A stretch of DNA of 64,000 bases, taken from the NCBI GenBank assembly GCA_002311665.1, contig DBYX01000023.1, forward strand, positions 1 through 64,000, in the 5' to 3' direction. Shown here piece by piece: positions 1-9,191 of the stretch (position 1 is its first letter; every line of letters starts with the position of its first letter). Below the pieces are notes generated by a model. That model was not told the origin of the DNA. It ran no database searches and was given only the letters and a program-made list of their open reading frames with translations. A program made the translations under genes and the position numbers. This stretch comes from Lachnoclostridium sp. UBA1175 (GTDB taxonomy: Bacteria; Bacillota; Clostridia; Lachnospirales; Lachnospiraceae).

Positions 1-220
1 TCGCGATACCTCCTTGTCTTGGAACGAAGCGATCAACTAATGAAAATCGTTTTTCCTCCGCTCGATTATAGTTCGGGATTATAGGATATTATATCATGCA
101 CGCGCGTAAAATGCACCAATTATTTGGCAAAAAGCTCATTTTTTCCTTGCGAAAACAACCTTTTTTTGTCATTCCTGACAAAGAATTTTCCTCTTATTCG
201 TCGTTTGGAAAAAGCTGCGT
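1..220 (-). promoter_or_regulatory. Leader of a gene lying off the left edge
   Basis: No gene is seen here. On the minus strand the last bases read AAGGAGGT followed by ATCGCGA, a strong ribosome binding site whose start codon must lie just outside the window. Several TATAAT-like hexamers occur near positions 65-105 on the same strand, but I cannot pair them with a convincing -35 box. The ORF readable on the plus strand from about position 96 is antisense to the next gene and lacks coding character. Confidence 0.4.
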
Positions 221-760
221 TCATTTCATCGACTGTGCCGCCATTCTACTGTTGTCACCTTTATACATACCGCACTCACACCGAATTCCTGCATTCCATC
301 GTCCGCATTTTACACAATTCCATAATCCGGCCGATTCACTCTCGTTATCTATCGAAGGTTCCTTTGTCTGTTCCGAGTTCAACGTTCCCTGCCCGTCTGT
401 CTTTTCGTCTGCATTTGAATTCTCAGCCTCTTTATTCTTTTTTTCGAGCAAAGCACTGTCCCCCTTAAACATACCGCAATCGCAAATGATCCCGGAGTTC
501 CATCGCCTGCATTTTGCGCAACGCCATACTGCTTCCGTGTTAAGTATCGGTTCCATCGAGCTGGATACCCTTACATCGGAGTCGGCGGGCTTTGCTTTTT
601 TACTGCACAAAGCAAAAATAAAGCCGATGAATCCATACTTAAGCCCATCCAAAAAGCCGCGGGTGCCCGAATGTCCTTTTTTTACAGCGACCCACCTTGT
701 CATAAAGCCCCAAAAAATGCTGTATCCGAACACCAATACTACAATTACAACATATAACAT
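221..760 (-). CDS. Zinc-ribbon membrane protein of unknown function
   Basis: 179 residues. The first ~20 residues form one hydrophobic segment and a second weak one lies near 45-55, so the protein is probably membrane-anchored. The cytoplasmic-looking part carries two copies of a W-x-C-x-x-C-x-x-W-N-x-G-I-x-C-x-C-G-M-x-K-G-D module, at about 79-104 and 147-170. Each has four cysteines arranged like a small zinc ribbon. A linker rich in Glu, Asn and Lys separates them. The start is supported by AAAGGAG about 7 bases upstream. It stands alone, convergent with nothing and upstream of no obvious operon. I do not recognise the family; a membrane-tethered zinc-binding adaptor is a guess from structure only. 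Confidence 0.65.
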   Translation of the reverse strand: MLYVVIVVLVFGYSIFWGFMTRWVAVKKGHSGTRGFLDGLKYGFIGFIFALCSKKAKPADSDVRVSSSMEPILNTEAVWRCAKCRRWNSGIICDCGMFKGDSALLEKKNKEAENSNADEKTDGQGTLNSEQTKEPSIDNESESAGLWNCVKCGRWNAGIRCECGMYKGDNSRMAAQSMK

Positions 761-993
761 TACGCTTCTCCTTTCATCCGTTCACGAAAGCACAAAAGAC
801 CTTATGAAACCCCTTGACCGGAGCTGCTGAAACAAAACGGCAGCCCGAACGATCAAATTATATAAAGTTTATAAAGTCAGTGTATCAACTATAAAAATGC
901 AAGTCAACATTCTCTCCGAAACCCGGAATGTTTCGAGGGATTCTCCGTTTCTGACAATTAATCATTCAGAATCAGCACAAATGAGCAAAAAAA

Positions 994-1047
994 ACAGCAC
1001 GACACCGTTTCCTTTACGGAAATCCGGCGTCGTGCCGTTCTTTTTTG
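994..1047 (-). terminator. Terminator of the 2-oxoacid oxidoreductase operon
   Basis: A GC-rich stem (CAGCACGACACC against GGCGTCGTGCCG, with G-U pairs) continues into a perfect TTTCC/GGAAA inner stem. It is flanked by A and T runs on both sides, so it could act in both directions. On the minus strand it lies about 110 bases after the gamma-subunit stop. The rest of 761-1154 holds nothing I can support. Confidence 0.8.
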
Positions 1048-1154
1048 CTTTATTCGACAGCACTAGAATGCTGTTTCCGAGGTGTCCGCTCCCCAAAAAT
1101 CAAAATCCGGGTTTTTCCCGTTTCGAGCGGAACTACTCAAGTAGAAATTGCCTC

Positions 1155-1694
1155 TCAGTCCTGATAATCGAAGCCCATCTTGATTGCTTTCGCGTTGAGC
1201 TCCTTGAGATCCTGGTGACGGGCGCTGACGATCTTGTCGATGATCTTGTCGATATTTTCCGTCGAGATGACACCGGTCTCCTTGATCATCTTGCCGACGA
1301 GGATCATGTTCGCAAGCGTGGGCATTCCGTTGTCCGCAGCGAGCTTGGTCGCCGGAACACCGTAAGCCGTAACGTCGGTTCTCTCAACCTTGCGGCTGAT
1401 GAGCGTCGAATCATAGAAGATCTTGCCGCCCGGAACTACCGAAGCCTCGTACTTGTCGAGGGACGGAAGGTTCATGACCACGAGGATGTCGGGGTTCGTA
1501 ACGATCGGGGAACCGATGATCTCGTCACTGAACACGACGCTGCAGCTCGCGGTACCGCCGCGCATCTCAGGGCCGTAGGAAGGAAGCCAGCTGACCTGCT
1601 TATCGGAGATCAAGCCGTCGTAAGCGCAGAATTTGCCGGAGAACAGAATACCCTGTCCGCCGAAGCCTGCAAAAAGCATACCGGTCTGTGCCAT
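1155..1694 (-). CDS. 2-oxoacid:ferredoxin oxidoreductase, gamma subunit
   Basis: 179 residues from the ATG that overlaps the end of the beta-subunit gene. A longer frame to 1826 exists, but GGAGG sits just upstream of 1694 and the upstream residues are low-complexity arginine. The start ([17 protein letters not shown]) is the glycine-rich signature of the pyruvate/2-ketoisovalerate oxidoreductase gamma domain. The motif [15 protein letters not shown], also typical of this domain, follows near residue 45. The subunit helps form the CoA-binding part of an enzyme that oxidatively decarboxylates 2-oxoacids to acyl-CoA and reduces ferredoxin. It is last in the operon and followed by a strong terminator. 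Confidence 0.9.
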   Translation of the reverse strand: MAQTGMLFAGFGGQGILFSGKFCAYDGLISDKQVSWLPSYGPEMRGGTASCSVVFSDEIIGSPIVTNPDILVVMNLPSLDKYEASVVPGGKIFYDSTLISRKVERTDVTAYGVPATKLAADNGMPTLANMILVGKMIKETGVISTENIDKIIDKIVSARHQDLKELNAKAIKMGFDYQD

Positions 1695-1695
1695 A

Positions 1696-2453
<758 letters not shown>

Positions 2454-2454
<1 letters not shown>

Positions 2455-3521
2455 TACTGCTCACCTCCTAACTTATTGGCCGCAAGGATCTGCTCGAGCA
2501 CCTGCTCGGGAGTCGGGATGCAGCCGCCTACGCGGTTGGCCATAAGGATCGGTCTCTTGCAACGCGTTGCAAGTTCTACGTCCTCGACCATCTGACCCAT
2601 GTTAAGCTCAACCGTAACAAAGGACTTCACCTTGTCCGCAGCAGCGAGCAGAGGCTTCTTCGGGAACGGCCAGAGCGTGATCGGACGGATCATACCGACC
2701 TTGACGCCCTGCGCGCGAGCCGCCTTGATGGCGTTACGCGAAACGCGGGATGCAATACCGAATGCGACAACGCACACATCGGCGTCGTCCATCATGTACT
2801 CTTCCCACATGGGCTCATTTTCCTCAATCGTAGCGTATCTCTTATAACGCTCCAGGTTCCACTGCTCCAACTCTTCCGGAAGCAGCGAAAGGGAGTTGAT
2901 GATGTTATGCTTTCTCTTGCATTCCGTGCCGGTCAGAGCCCACGACTTGTCGTGATCCTCAACCGTGATGCCCTCGATGGAGACGGGCTCCATCATCTGG
3001 CCGAGTGTACCGTCGGCAAGAAGCATCGCCGGAACGCGATATTTTTCGGCTACGTTAAATGCGTGTGCCGTGAGGCTTACCATCTCCTGTACGCTTGCGG
3101 GAGCCACAACGAAGAGGTGATAGTCACCGTGTCCGCCGCCGCGCGTTGCCTGGAAATAGTCGGACTGGGACGGCTGGATACCGCCGAGGCCCGGGCCGCC
3201 GCGCTCCACGTTAACGATGAGTGCCGGAAGGTCGCAACCTGCCATATAGCTGATGCCCTCTTCCTTCAGAGAGATTCCGGGGCTCGAGGAGCTCGTCATA
3301 ACTCTCTTGCCGGTGGAAGCAACGCCGATGCACATGTTGATGGCAGCGATCTCGCTCTCCGCCTGAAGGAATGTTCCGCCGATTTTGGGCATGCGCTTCG
3401 CCATGTATGCCGCCACCTCGGTCTGGGGTGTGATCGGATAGCCGAAGTAGAACTTGCAGCCGGCCATAATGGCGGCTTCCGCAATGGCTTCGTTACCCTT
3501 CATTAAAACCTTGTCTGCCAT
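2454..3521 (-). CDS. vorB: 2-oxoacid:ferredoxin oxidoreductase, alpha subunit (VorB-like)
   Basis: 355 residues, the usual length of the VorB/KorA alpha subunit without the fused gamma domain. The N-terminus (MKGNEAIAEAAIMAGCKFYFGYPITPQTE) and the SSPGISLKEEGISYMAG segment near residue 80 are typical of this pyrimidine-binding domain. A transketolase C-terminal-like domain fills about 250-350. Of the family names, 3-methyl-2-oxobutanoate dehydrogenase VorB fits best, by general resemblance. It lies between the ferredoxin-like delta subunit and the beta subunit with almost no spacing, which supports one transcript. Confidence 0.9.
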
Positions 3522-3525
3522 GTCC

Positions 3526-3735
3526 TTAACCCCTTTCTACCGTGATTACGCAATCCGGGCACATCGTTGCGCAAAATGCACATGCGATGCATTGGGACTG
3601 GTCGACCATCTCTGCCGGATGATGACCCTTCGCGTTGATGACCGTCTCGGACATCCGAAGAATCTTCTTCGGGCAGGCGGCAACGCAGAGTCCGCAGCCC
3701 TTGCAGAGATCCGTGTTGAATGTTACCTTGTTCAT
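3526..3735 (-). CDS. 2-oxoacid:ferredoxin oxidoreductase, delta (2[4Fe-4S]) subunit
   Basis: 69 residues with two complete CxxCxxCxxxCP iron-sulfur motifs (CKGCGLCVAACP near 11-22 and CIACAFCATMCP near 49-60). It is the electron-transfer subunit that passes electrons from the TPP site to free ferredoxin. The stop lies 4 bases before the alpha start. The size and position match the delta subunits of four-subunit archaeal and clostridial enzymes. Confidence 0.92.
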   Translation of the reverse strand: MNKVTFNTDLCKGCGLCVAACPKKILRMSETVINAKGHHPAEMVDQSQCIACAFCATMCPDCVITVERG

Positions 3736-3753
3736 ACAAAAACCTCCCTGTGC

Positions 3754-4428
3754 TTAGTCGTTCCAAAGCCGTTTGTCCTGCAGATGCAGCGGGACCACAT
3801 CCGACAGAACCTCCGCTACCGCCCCGGCGATCTCCGCTTTCACGGTGGTCATCCGGATCGGCAGACCTGTCGCCGCGGCGATATCCTTCGCGTACGCATC
3901 GGAAGCGATCACATCCTCGGGCGTTGTCTCACGTCCCAGGTTTGAGTTGTTCACGATGCCCGTGAAAGGAAGCCCTCCCGCGGCTTCTATCTCACGCATG
4001 ACCTCCAGGGTACTCGCGGTATCCGGAGTCAGCGGACGATACTTGTTGATGACGAGGAGCATGTCATAATCATTCTCCTCCAAAATGAACGGAGTGTAGC
4101 GCCCGAGAGCCAAAGCTCCGCGATCGTCCCCGCCGATGTCCACGATCGCGTAGCGCGACTTGACATCCACGATGGAATACAGCTCCTGCGGCAACGCGGG
4201 CACATCCACGTTCGAGTTCGCGTACTCCGAGCTGATCAGCGGGATCCCCGCTGCCTTGAGCTCTTCCTCGCTGTCCTTCGTGCGGTAGTACGGGTTGACG
4301 ATATCGAGGTCCGCGATCACAACATCCTCGCCTTCCCTCTTGAGCATCATCGCGAGATTCACGGCGATGTTCGTCTTGCCGCTGCCGTAATGCCCGGCCA
4401 TAAGCGTTAAGCGTTTAAACTTCATCAT
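3754..4428 (-). CDS. MinD/ParA-like P-loop ATPase at the head of the oxidoreductase operon
   Basis: 224 residues with a P-loop GHYGSGKTN at about 13-21, a switch-like VIADLDIVNPYYRT segment near 37-50 and a Walker B-like AIVDIGGDDRG near 95-105. It lacks a DNA-binding domain and any Cys pair typical of iron-sulfur carrier ATPases. It lies 18 bases before the delta subunit on the same strand, so co-expression is likely. A role in maturing or loading cofactors into the complex is inference from position only. Two adjacent Met codons are possible starts. Confidence 0.75.
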   Translation of the reverse strand: MMKFKRLTLMAGHYGSGKTNIAVNLAMMLKREGEDVVIADLDIVNPYYRTKDSEEELKAAGIPLISSEYANSNVDVPALPQELYSIVDVKSRYAIVDIGGDDRGALALGRYTPFILEENDYDMLLVINKYRPLTPDTASTLEVMREIEAAGGLPFTGIVNNSNLGRETTPEDVIASDAYAKDIAAATGLPIRMTTVKAEIAGAVAEVLSDVVPLHLQDKRLWND

Positions 4429-4498
4429 GCCACCTTAACCTACTAAATATACTCTTTCCATACGAAAAATGCAACCATTCTTTACAGGCGTTCCCTCA

Positions 4499-5881
4499 TC
4501 AGTGCTCGTCCCTGCGGCACCGCTCCTGCCTCCGGTCCCCCTCCGTAAAATACCCTTTCTCGGCGACAAACGGTTCATATGTGTTCCGAAGAGCAAGATA
4601 CCGTCCGCCTTCCCACAGCAGAAGATATCCGATCCGATTTCCGTAATTGTCGTACTCATCATAAGAAACGCTGTAGACACTTTCATTTTCGCGATACGAA
4701 ATATTCATCACGACGTTTGGAGATATCCAGCAGTATTTTGAATATTTTGTCGTGACCGCCCTTCCGTTGATCAGGTCGTGGGACTGCAGCGGCTGCTTCA
4801 CTTTGCAATCGCGAAGATATCCGTACTCCGTGGAACTTGTCGTCCAGCGTTCCGGATAGTTTTTATTGCGTTCACCGACCACAATCCGCACAAGCTCGCC
4901 GTTTTTATCATACTCCCACTGCTGATCCTCATACAGTTCTCCGCGCTTGTGGTCATAACTCTTTATGCGGGTGAATCTCCCGGCACTGTCGGTGGTTTTT
5001 TCCTCGCGGAGGAACATTTTCTCATCACTGTTATATCTCTTGGCATACCATCGTTTGTACGTACTTCCGTCCGCAGGATAGGAATATCGGGTCTCCTGAA
5101 GAATCGTCTTACCGTCAAACCGGAAAATGTCACGTTTCAACCGGCCGGCTTCGTCATACTCGTATTCGGAAGACTGGCTCGGATTCCTCCGATCTCCGTG
5201 CCACTCGAAGAGCAACCGCTCCCCGTCGCCGTATTCGCGTCCCCCCTGGGGATTGCCATCCGAATCGCAATCGGTTTCCGCGATCTTCCGTCCGGCATCG
5301 TCGTAGGTCAGAATCGTCCGGTATTGATACATCTGATAATCGCCGTAGCCGTGGCCGATGTTGCGCTCATTTTTCCGGATCTCCGCAAGTTTACCGTCTT
5401 CGTTATAGATATATTTCCGCTCACTGCCGAGATATCCGGGTTCCAGATAATGCGTATACGCCAGGATTTTCCCCTCCGCATCATACTCTACGGTTTCCGA
5501 TGTGTCCTTGCGGATATGCTCCGTGTACTGCCCTCGGGAGTTGTATTTCCATGAACTCTTCTTCTGCCAAAGCTCCGCCGGAGGCATCTCCGGCACATAC
5601 ACCGCTCCCTTTTCGCAGCAGCGCACGCCATCCTTCGTAAAATGACGCTCCGTCTCGCAGAAGTTGCCCTCGCCGCCGAGCCTGTAAATATAGACGTCCC
5701 CGTTCGGGGCTGTCTGCTTCACGGCATTGGCTGCCTTGTCATACACCCATTTGCCGAACGGTTTCTCACCCTCCGGGCCGCAATATTCATACACGCCGGT
5801 TACGTGAAAGAACAGTTCATGTCCCTCGGGGATATCCGGGAGAATGTAGATCGGGAATCCCAAAAAATCCGACTCTGCCAT
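4499..5881 (-). CDS. YD-repeat (RHS-like) protein
   Basis: 460 residues with many copies of a YD-type repeat (for example YEYDEAGRLKR and LTYDDAGRKIAETD), roughly from 95 to 430. There is no signal peptide, transmembrane segment, RHS core or toxin tail, so it is not a complete RHS polymorphic toxin. It resembles the short YD proteins that clostridial genomes carry in several copies; a relative lies at 11421-12698. The function is unknown. It sits between the ATPase at 4428 and the acyl-CoA ligase on the same strand, but a terminator at about 5940-5984 separates it from the latter. Confidence 0.75.
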   Translation of the reverse strand: MAESDFLGFPIYILPDIPEGHELFFHVTGVYEYCGPEGEKPFGKWVYDKAANAVKQTAPNGDVYIYRLGGEGNFCETERHFTKDGVRCCEKGAVYVPEMPPAELWQKKSSWKYNSRGQYTEHIRKDTSETVEYDAEGKILAYTHYLEPGYLGSERKYIYNEDGKLAEIRKNERNIGHGYGDYQMYQYRTILTYDDAGRKIAETDCDSDGNPQGGREYGDGERLLFEWHGDRRNPSQSSEYEYDEAGRLKRDIFRFDGKTILQETRYSYPADGSTYKRWYAKRYNSDEKMFLREEKTTDSAGRFTRIKSYDHKRGELYEDQQWEYDKNGELVRIVVGERNKNYPERWTTSSTEYGYLRDCKVKQPLQSHDLINGRAVTTKYSKYCWISPNVVMNISYRENESVYSVSYDEYDNYGNRIGYLLLWEGGRYLALRNTYEPFVAEKGYFTEGDRRQERCRRDEH

Positions 5882-5939
5882 ATGGGGTCTCCTTGCAGGG
5901 GTTCTAAGCCGCGCATTAACTGCTCAAGCCGTACATTCG

Positions 5940-5984
5940 CAAAAAAAACGTCTTTGAACCAATATACGAGGAAGCCGTTTTTTT
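5940..5984 (-). terminator. A/T-flanked terminator-like hairpin
   Basis: AAAAAAACG pairs with CGTTTTTTT around a long loop that contains a short CTT/AAG helix. It is followed on the minus strand by eight Ts. It lies downstream of the acyl-CoA ligase gene and before the YD-repeat gene. The GC part of the stem is short, so strength is uncertain. Confidence 0.5.
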
Positions 5985-5994
5985 GCTCATGTGG

Positions 5995-6071
5995 GCTGCG
6001 GCAACTCCGTCGCCGCAGTCCTGCCTCGTCGAGCTGATTCGATCTCGGAGTGCAAGCACTCCAATCGAATC
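5995..6071 (-). repeat. Two inverted repeats in the 3' region of the ligase gene
   Basis: A CTGCGGC/GCCGCAG stem lies at 5995-6018. A second, longer stem follows: GATTCGAT at 6036-6043 with ATCGAATC at 6064-6071, enclosing GGAGTG/CACTCC around a 4-base loop. Neither has a T run, so they are not typical terminators. They may stabilise the 3' end or mark a repeated intergenic element. Confidence 0.55.
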
Positions 6072-6108
6072 ATCTCTCCGACGCCCGGCTCTCGCAGTAT
6101 ACCTTGCT

Positions 6109-8376
6109 TTACAGTTTATTACGCTGAATCTTACCGCTGATCGTCTTCGGCAGCTCATCCATGAAGACGACGATACGCGGGTACTTGTAAGGCGCGGTGT
6201 GCGTCTTGACGTAGTCCTGGATCTCCTTCTTGAGTTCTTCGGTGCCGACCGTGCCCTTCGTGAGCACGATGCTGGCCTTGACGACCTGTCCGCGGACAGG
6301 GTCCGGAGCAGCGCTTACGCCGCACTCAAGAACATACGGAAGCTCCATGATGACGCTCTCGATCTCGAACGGTCCGATGCGGTAGCCGGAGGATTTGATG
6401 ACGTCGTCCTTACGGCCGACATACCAGTAGAAGCCGTCCTCATCCTTCCACGCAACGTCGCCGGTGTGGTAGATGCCGTCGTGCCATGCTTCCTTCGTGA
6501 GGTCCTCACCGCGGTAGTAACCGAGGTACAAACCGCACGGAACGTTGGGCTCGGTGTAGATGCAGATCTCGCCGTTCTCACCGATCGGCACGGGCTTGTC
6601 GTCATCACCGAGGATGTCGACATGGTACTGCGGCGTGGGCTTGCCCATCGAGCCGAGCTTGTGCTCCTCGCCGAACAGGTTGCCGATGACGAGCGTCGTC
6701 TCGGTCTGGCCGAAGCCCTCCATGACGCGAAGGCCTGTATTTTCCTTAAATACTTTATAAACCTCAGGGTTGAGCGCCTCGCCTGCGGTCGTCGCATGTA
6801 CGATTGAGGACAGGTCGTATTTGCTGATGTCCTCCTTGATCAGCATGCGGTACATGGTGGGCGGCGCGCAAAATGTCGTGATGTGGTACTGCGCGAACAT
6901 CGGAAGGATGTCCTCAGCGTGGAAGCGGTCGAAGTCGTACACGAAGATCGGCGCCTCGCACAGCCACTGGCCGTAGAGCTTGCCCCACAGAGCCTTGCCC
7001 CAGCCGGTGTCGGAGATGGTCAGGTGCAGACCGTCGGGGTCAACCTGATGCCAATACTTGGCAGTTACATAGTGGCCGAGCGCGTAGAGGTAGCTGTGAC
7101 TTGCGATCTTCGGGTAGCCGGTCGTGCCGGATGTGAAGAACATGACCATGGGATCCTGTCCCTGCGCGCTGTCTTCCGTGCGGTCGAAGTGCGAGCTGTA
7201 GAGCGTGTATTCGTCGTCAAATGTTCTCCAGCCCTCGCGGGTGCCGTTGACCGCGATCTTGATCTCGACCGTCGGGCTCGTCAGAGCTGCGATGTCCGCC
7301 TGCTCCGCGGTGTTGCCGGTCGTGGTGCAAAGGATCGCCTTGACGCCTGCAGACTGGAAACGATATTCAAAGTCATGCGCGAGAAGCTGGTTCGTCGCGG
7401 GGATCGCGATCGCGCCGAGCTTGTGTAGCGCGAGCATCGAGATCCAGAACTGATAATGGCGGCGAAGGACAAGCATGACGCGGTCGCCCTTCTTAATACC
7501 GAGGGACTTGAAGTAGTTCGCGCACTGGTTACTCTTGCGGCGCAGATCCTCGAACGTGAAGCGGCGCTCCACCTTGTTGACATCGAGGTGGATCATCGCA
7601 AGCTTCTCGGGGTTCTTGCGGGCGATGCCGTCGACGATGTCAAACGCGAAGTTGAATTTGTCGGTGTCGACGAAATCGATGTTCTTGAGGCGGCCCTTCT
7701 CATCCTCGTCGCAGCGGACGAATTTGTCGCTGACGAAGCTGCGCTTTGCGGTGTGGCCGGTCACAAGCGTGTCCGTCACATCCTTTTCCGCGGTGTTCGT
7801 ATCCGGAAGGACCACGGCGAGGAACGTCACATCCTGCTCGTTGATGGCGATCATGCCGTGAGGCGTGGAACTCTTGTAGAAAATGCTGTCACCCTCGCGG
7901 AGGATCTCGATATGGTCACCGACCTGAACTTTCATGCAGCCCTTGAGCACGAGGTCGAACTCCTGGCCGGAGTGCGTCGTCGTGTGGATCGGTTTCTTCT
8001 GCTGCTCCGCCGAGTACTCGTAGCGAACCCAGTAGGGCTCGGCGAGCTTGTTCTTGAACATCGGCGCGAGGTTCTTGATCAGGATGCCCTGCTCTTCCGC
8101 CGTCACCTGGCCCTTGCCGTTTCTCGTCACCGTGTAGGACGAAAGCTTGGCCGTGTGACCTTCGGTGATCGCCGAAAGCTCTACGTGAAATGCCTGCGTG
8201 CATTTGTGGATAAAGGTGAACGGAAGGTCTTCCTTTCCTTCCTCATACAAGCGGTACTGATCCTGGCTCACTTCCGTGAGAGCCGCTGCCTCGGCAACGC
8301 TCATACCGGAGATCTCGCGCAGTTCGCGGATACGGGCCGCAACTTCCATCAACTTGCTGTCAACTGTCTCATTCAT
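6109..8376 (-). CDS. XRE-cupin-acyl-CoA ligase fusion (AMP-forming)
   Basis: 755 residues from the ATG at 8376, which has GGAGG about 8 bases upstream; the frame extends further but those residues read through the structured leader. An XRE-type helix-turn-helix lies at about 8-65 (IRELREISGMSVAEAAALTEVS). A cupin follows near 105-190, with HSGQEFDLVLKG and HGM metal-ligand-like histidines. The rest is an AMP-dependent acyl-CoA synthetase: FFTSGTTGYPK near 415, GFGQTET, YHTGDVAWKDEDGFYWYVGR and the C-terminal lysine in PKTISGKIQRNKL. It probably activates a short- or medium-chain, branched or aryl carboxylate with CoA. XRE plus cupin is normally a separate repressor, so the enzyme may sense its own substrate. 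The T-box leader upstream ties it to an amino acid, which is rare for this enzyme class. Confidence 0.85.
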   Translation of the reverse strand: MNETVDSKLMEVAARIRELREISGMSVAEAAALTEVSQDQYRLYEEGKEDLPFTFIHKCTQAFHVELSAITEGHTAKLSSYTVTRNGKGQVTAEEQGILIKNLAPMFKNKLAEPYWVRYEYSAEQQKKPIHTTTHSGQEFDLVLKGCMKVQVGDHIEILREGDSIFYKSSTPHGMIAINEQDVTFLAVVLPDTNTAEKDVTDTLVTGHTAKRSFVSDKFVRCDEDEKGRLKNIDFVDTDKFNFAFDIVDGIARKNPEKLAMIHLDVNKVERRFTFEDLRRKSNQCANYFKSLGIKKGDRVMLVLRRHYQFWISMLALHKLGAIAIPATNQLLAHDFEYRFQSAGVKAILCTTTGNTAEQADIAALTSPTVEIKIAVNGTREGWRTFDDEYTLYSSHFDRTEDSAQGQDPMVMFFTSGTTGYPKIASHSYLYALGHYVTAKYWHQVDPDGLHLTISDTGWGKALWGKLYGQWLCEAPIFVYDFDRFHAEDILPMFAQYHITTFCAPPTMYRMLIKEDISKYDLSSIVHATTAGEALNPEVYKVFKENTGLRVMEGFGQTETTLVIGNLFGEEHKLGSMGKPTPQYHVDILGDDDKPVPIGENGEICIYTEPNVPCGLYLGYYRGEDLTKEAWHDGIYHTGDVAWKDEDGFYWYVGRKDDVIKSSGYRIGPFEIESVIMELPYVLECGVSAAPDPVRGQVVKASIVLTKGTVGTEELKKEIQDYVKTHTAPYKYPRIVVFMDELPKTISGKIQRNKL

Positions 8377-8459
8377 TGGATTGTCCTCCTGGCCTCCTGG
8401 CTGTGTTGTTTTGTAGTGCCTGTTGTGATGGACGCAACCTCCTGACGATGTCCGTGTAG

Positions 8460-8638
8460 CTGATGCAACACGGATTGCTTTGTTGCTTCGCAACTCCCGC
8501 AATCCTGTGAACACTCGCAATCCGCTCAATTTGCCTGCGGCAAATTGGCTACTTGCTCGTGTCCTTGCGCTCGGCGATGTGTGCAGGCGAATTGTGCAGG
8601 CACATTCGCCTGCGCATATCGCCTCACTGTTGCATCAG
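8460..8638 (-). other. Multi-hairpin leader segment between T-box terminator and ligase gene
   Basis: An 11-bp inverted repeat (CTGATGCAACA at 8460-8470, TGTTGCATCAG at 8628-8638) closes about 180 bases. Inside are three strong hairpins: GGATTGC/GCAATCC around GTTGC/GCAAC (8472-8505); CAATTTGCC/GGCAAATTG with a 3-base loop (8527-8547); and GCAGGCGAAT/ATTCGCCTGC within GGCGAT/ATCGCC (8573-8623). It lies between the T-box terminator and the ribosome binding site. No known RNA family is recognised. Confidence 0.6.
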
Positions 8639-8639
8639 A

Positions 8640-8920
8640 AAAGCTCGCCTCAAAGTTGCCTTTGAGACGAGCCATTATAACCCGCGGTACCACTCAAATT
8701 GCGCTTGCGCGCCACTCATGGACTCCATCAAGTCCGTTGCTCTTACGCGGCATCACGGAATCCCTTACTGTCCGCAGTGCACTGCAGGTTTCAGGTCTTC
8801 AGCTCGGAAGGGATGTGTCACTTGATGTTCTGCTGCCGGTTCACACCAATCACCGGCTCTCTGAAAGCTTCGACATCGGACGGTCTTCGTCATCGCTTTT
8901 ACGCTTTATTCTGTTGAATT
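8640..8920 (-). promoter_or_regulatory. T-box riboswitch with intrinsic terminator
   Basis: Read on the minus strand, the T-box sequence TGAGTGGTACCGCGG lies at 8682-8696. It is followed by a terminator with a 13-bp stem (8643-8655 with 8660-8672, one mismatch) and a short U run. A Stem I-like region lies about 130-230 bases upstream: AGAGAGCCGG, a GGTG-containing apical loop and ACCGGC. Uncharged tRNA should favour the antiterminator and allow read-through into the ligase gene. I cannot fix the specifier codon by eye; the 3' side of Stem I reads AAGTGACACATCCC, so GAC, CAC and ACA are candidates. Confidence 0.85.
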
Positions 8921-8926
8921 GTCCGC

Positions 8927-8955
8927 ATTGTAACGCTTTTCGAACGCATTGTCAA
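8927..8955 (-). promoter_or_regulatory. Sigma-A promoter of the T-box/ligase transcript
   Basis: TTGACA at 8950-8955 and TACAAT at 8927-8932, separated by exactly 17 bases. Transcription would begin near 8920, so the leader to the ligase ATG is about 540 bases long. Confidence 0.8.
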
Positions 8956-9191
8956 CAACTTTTTTAAAAACTTTTCGCAACGGAACCCGCCAATGAATTA
9001 GCTTCAACAATCCCGTTTGCTACAGAAACAAATTTCGTCACATCCGCAACAAGTGTCAAGGATTAAGATGCATCTTGACTTTCCCCACCCCTTCCCCGAA
9101 AATGAAACTGTCATTTTTCGAAAATGTGAGTGATTTCCGCGACCGCGCAGGTGTAGTGTTGTGAAGGACCACTGAAGAAGGGAGGGACGCC

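Noticed and set aside
4499..5881. RHS polymorphic toxin
   Set aside because: No export signal, RHS core motif or C-terminal toxin domain, and no immunity gene next to it.
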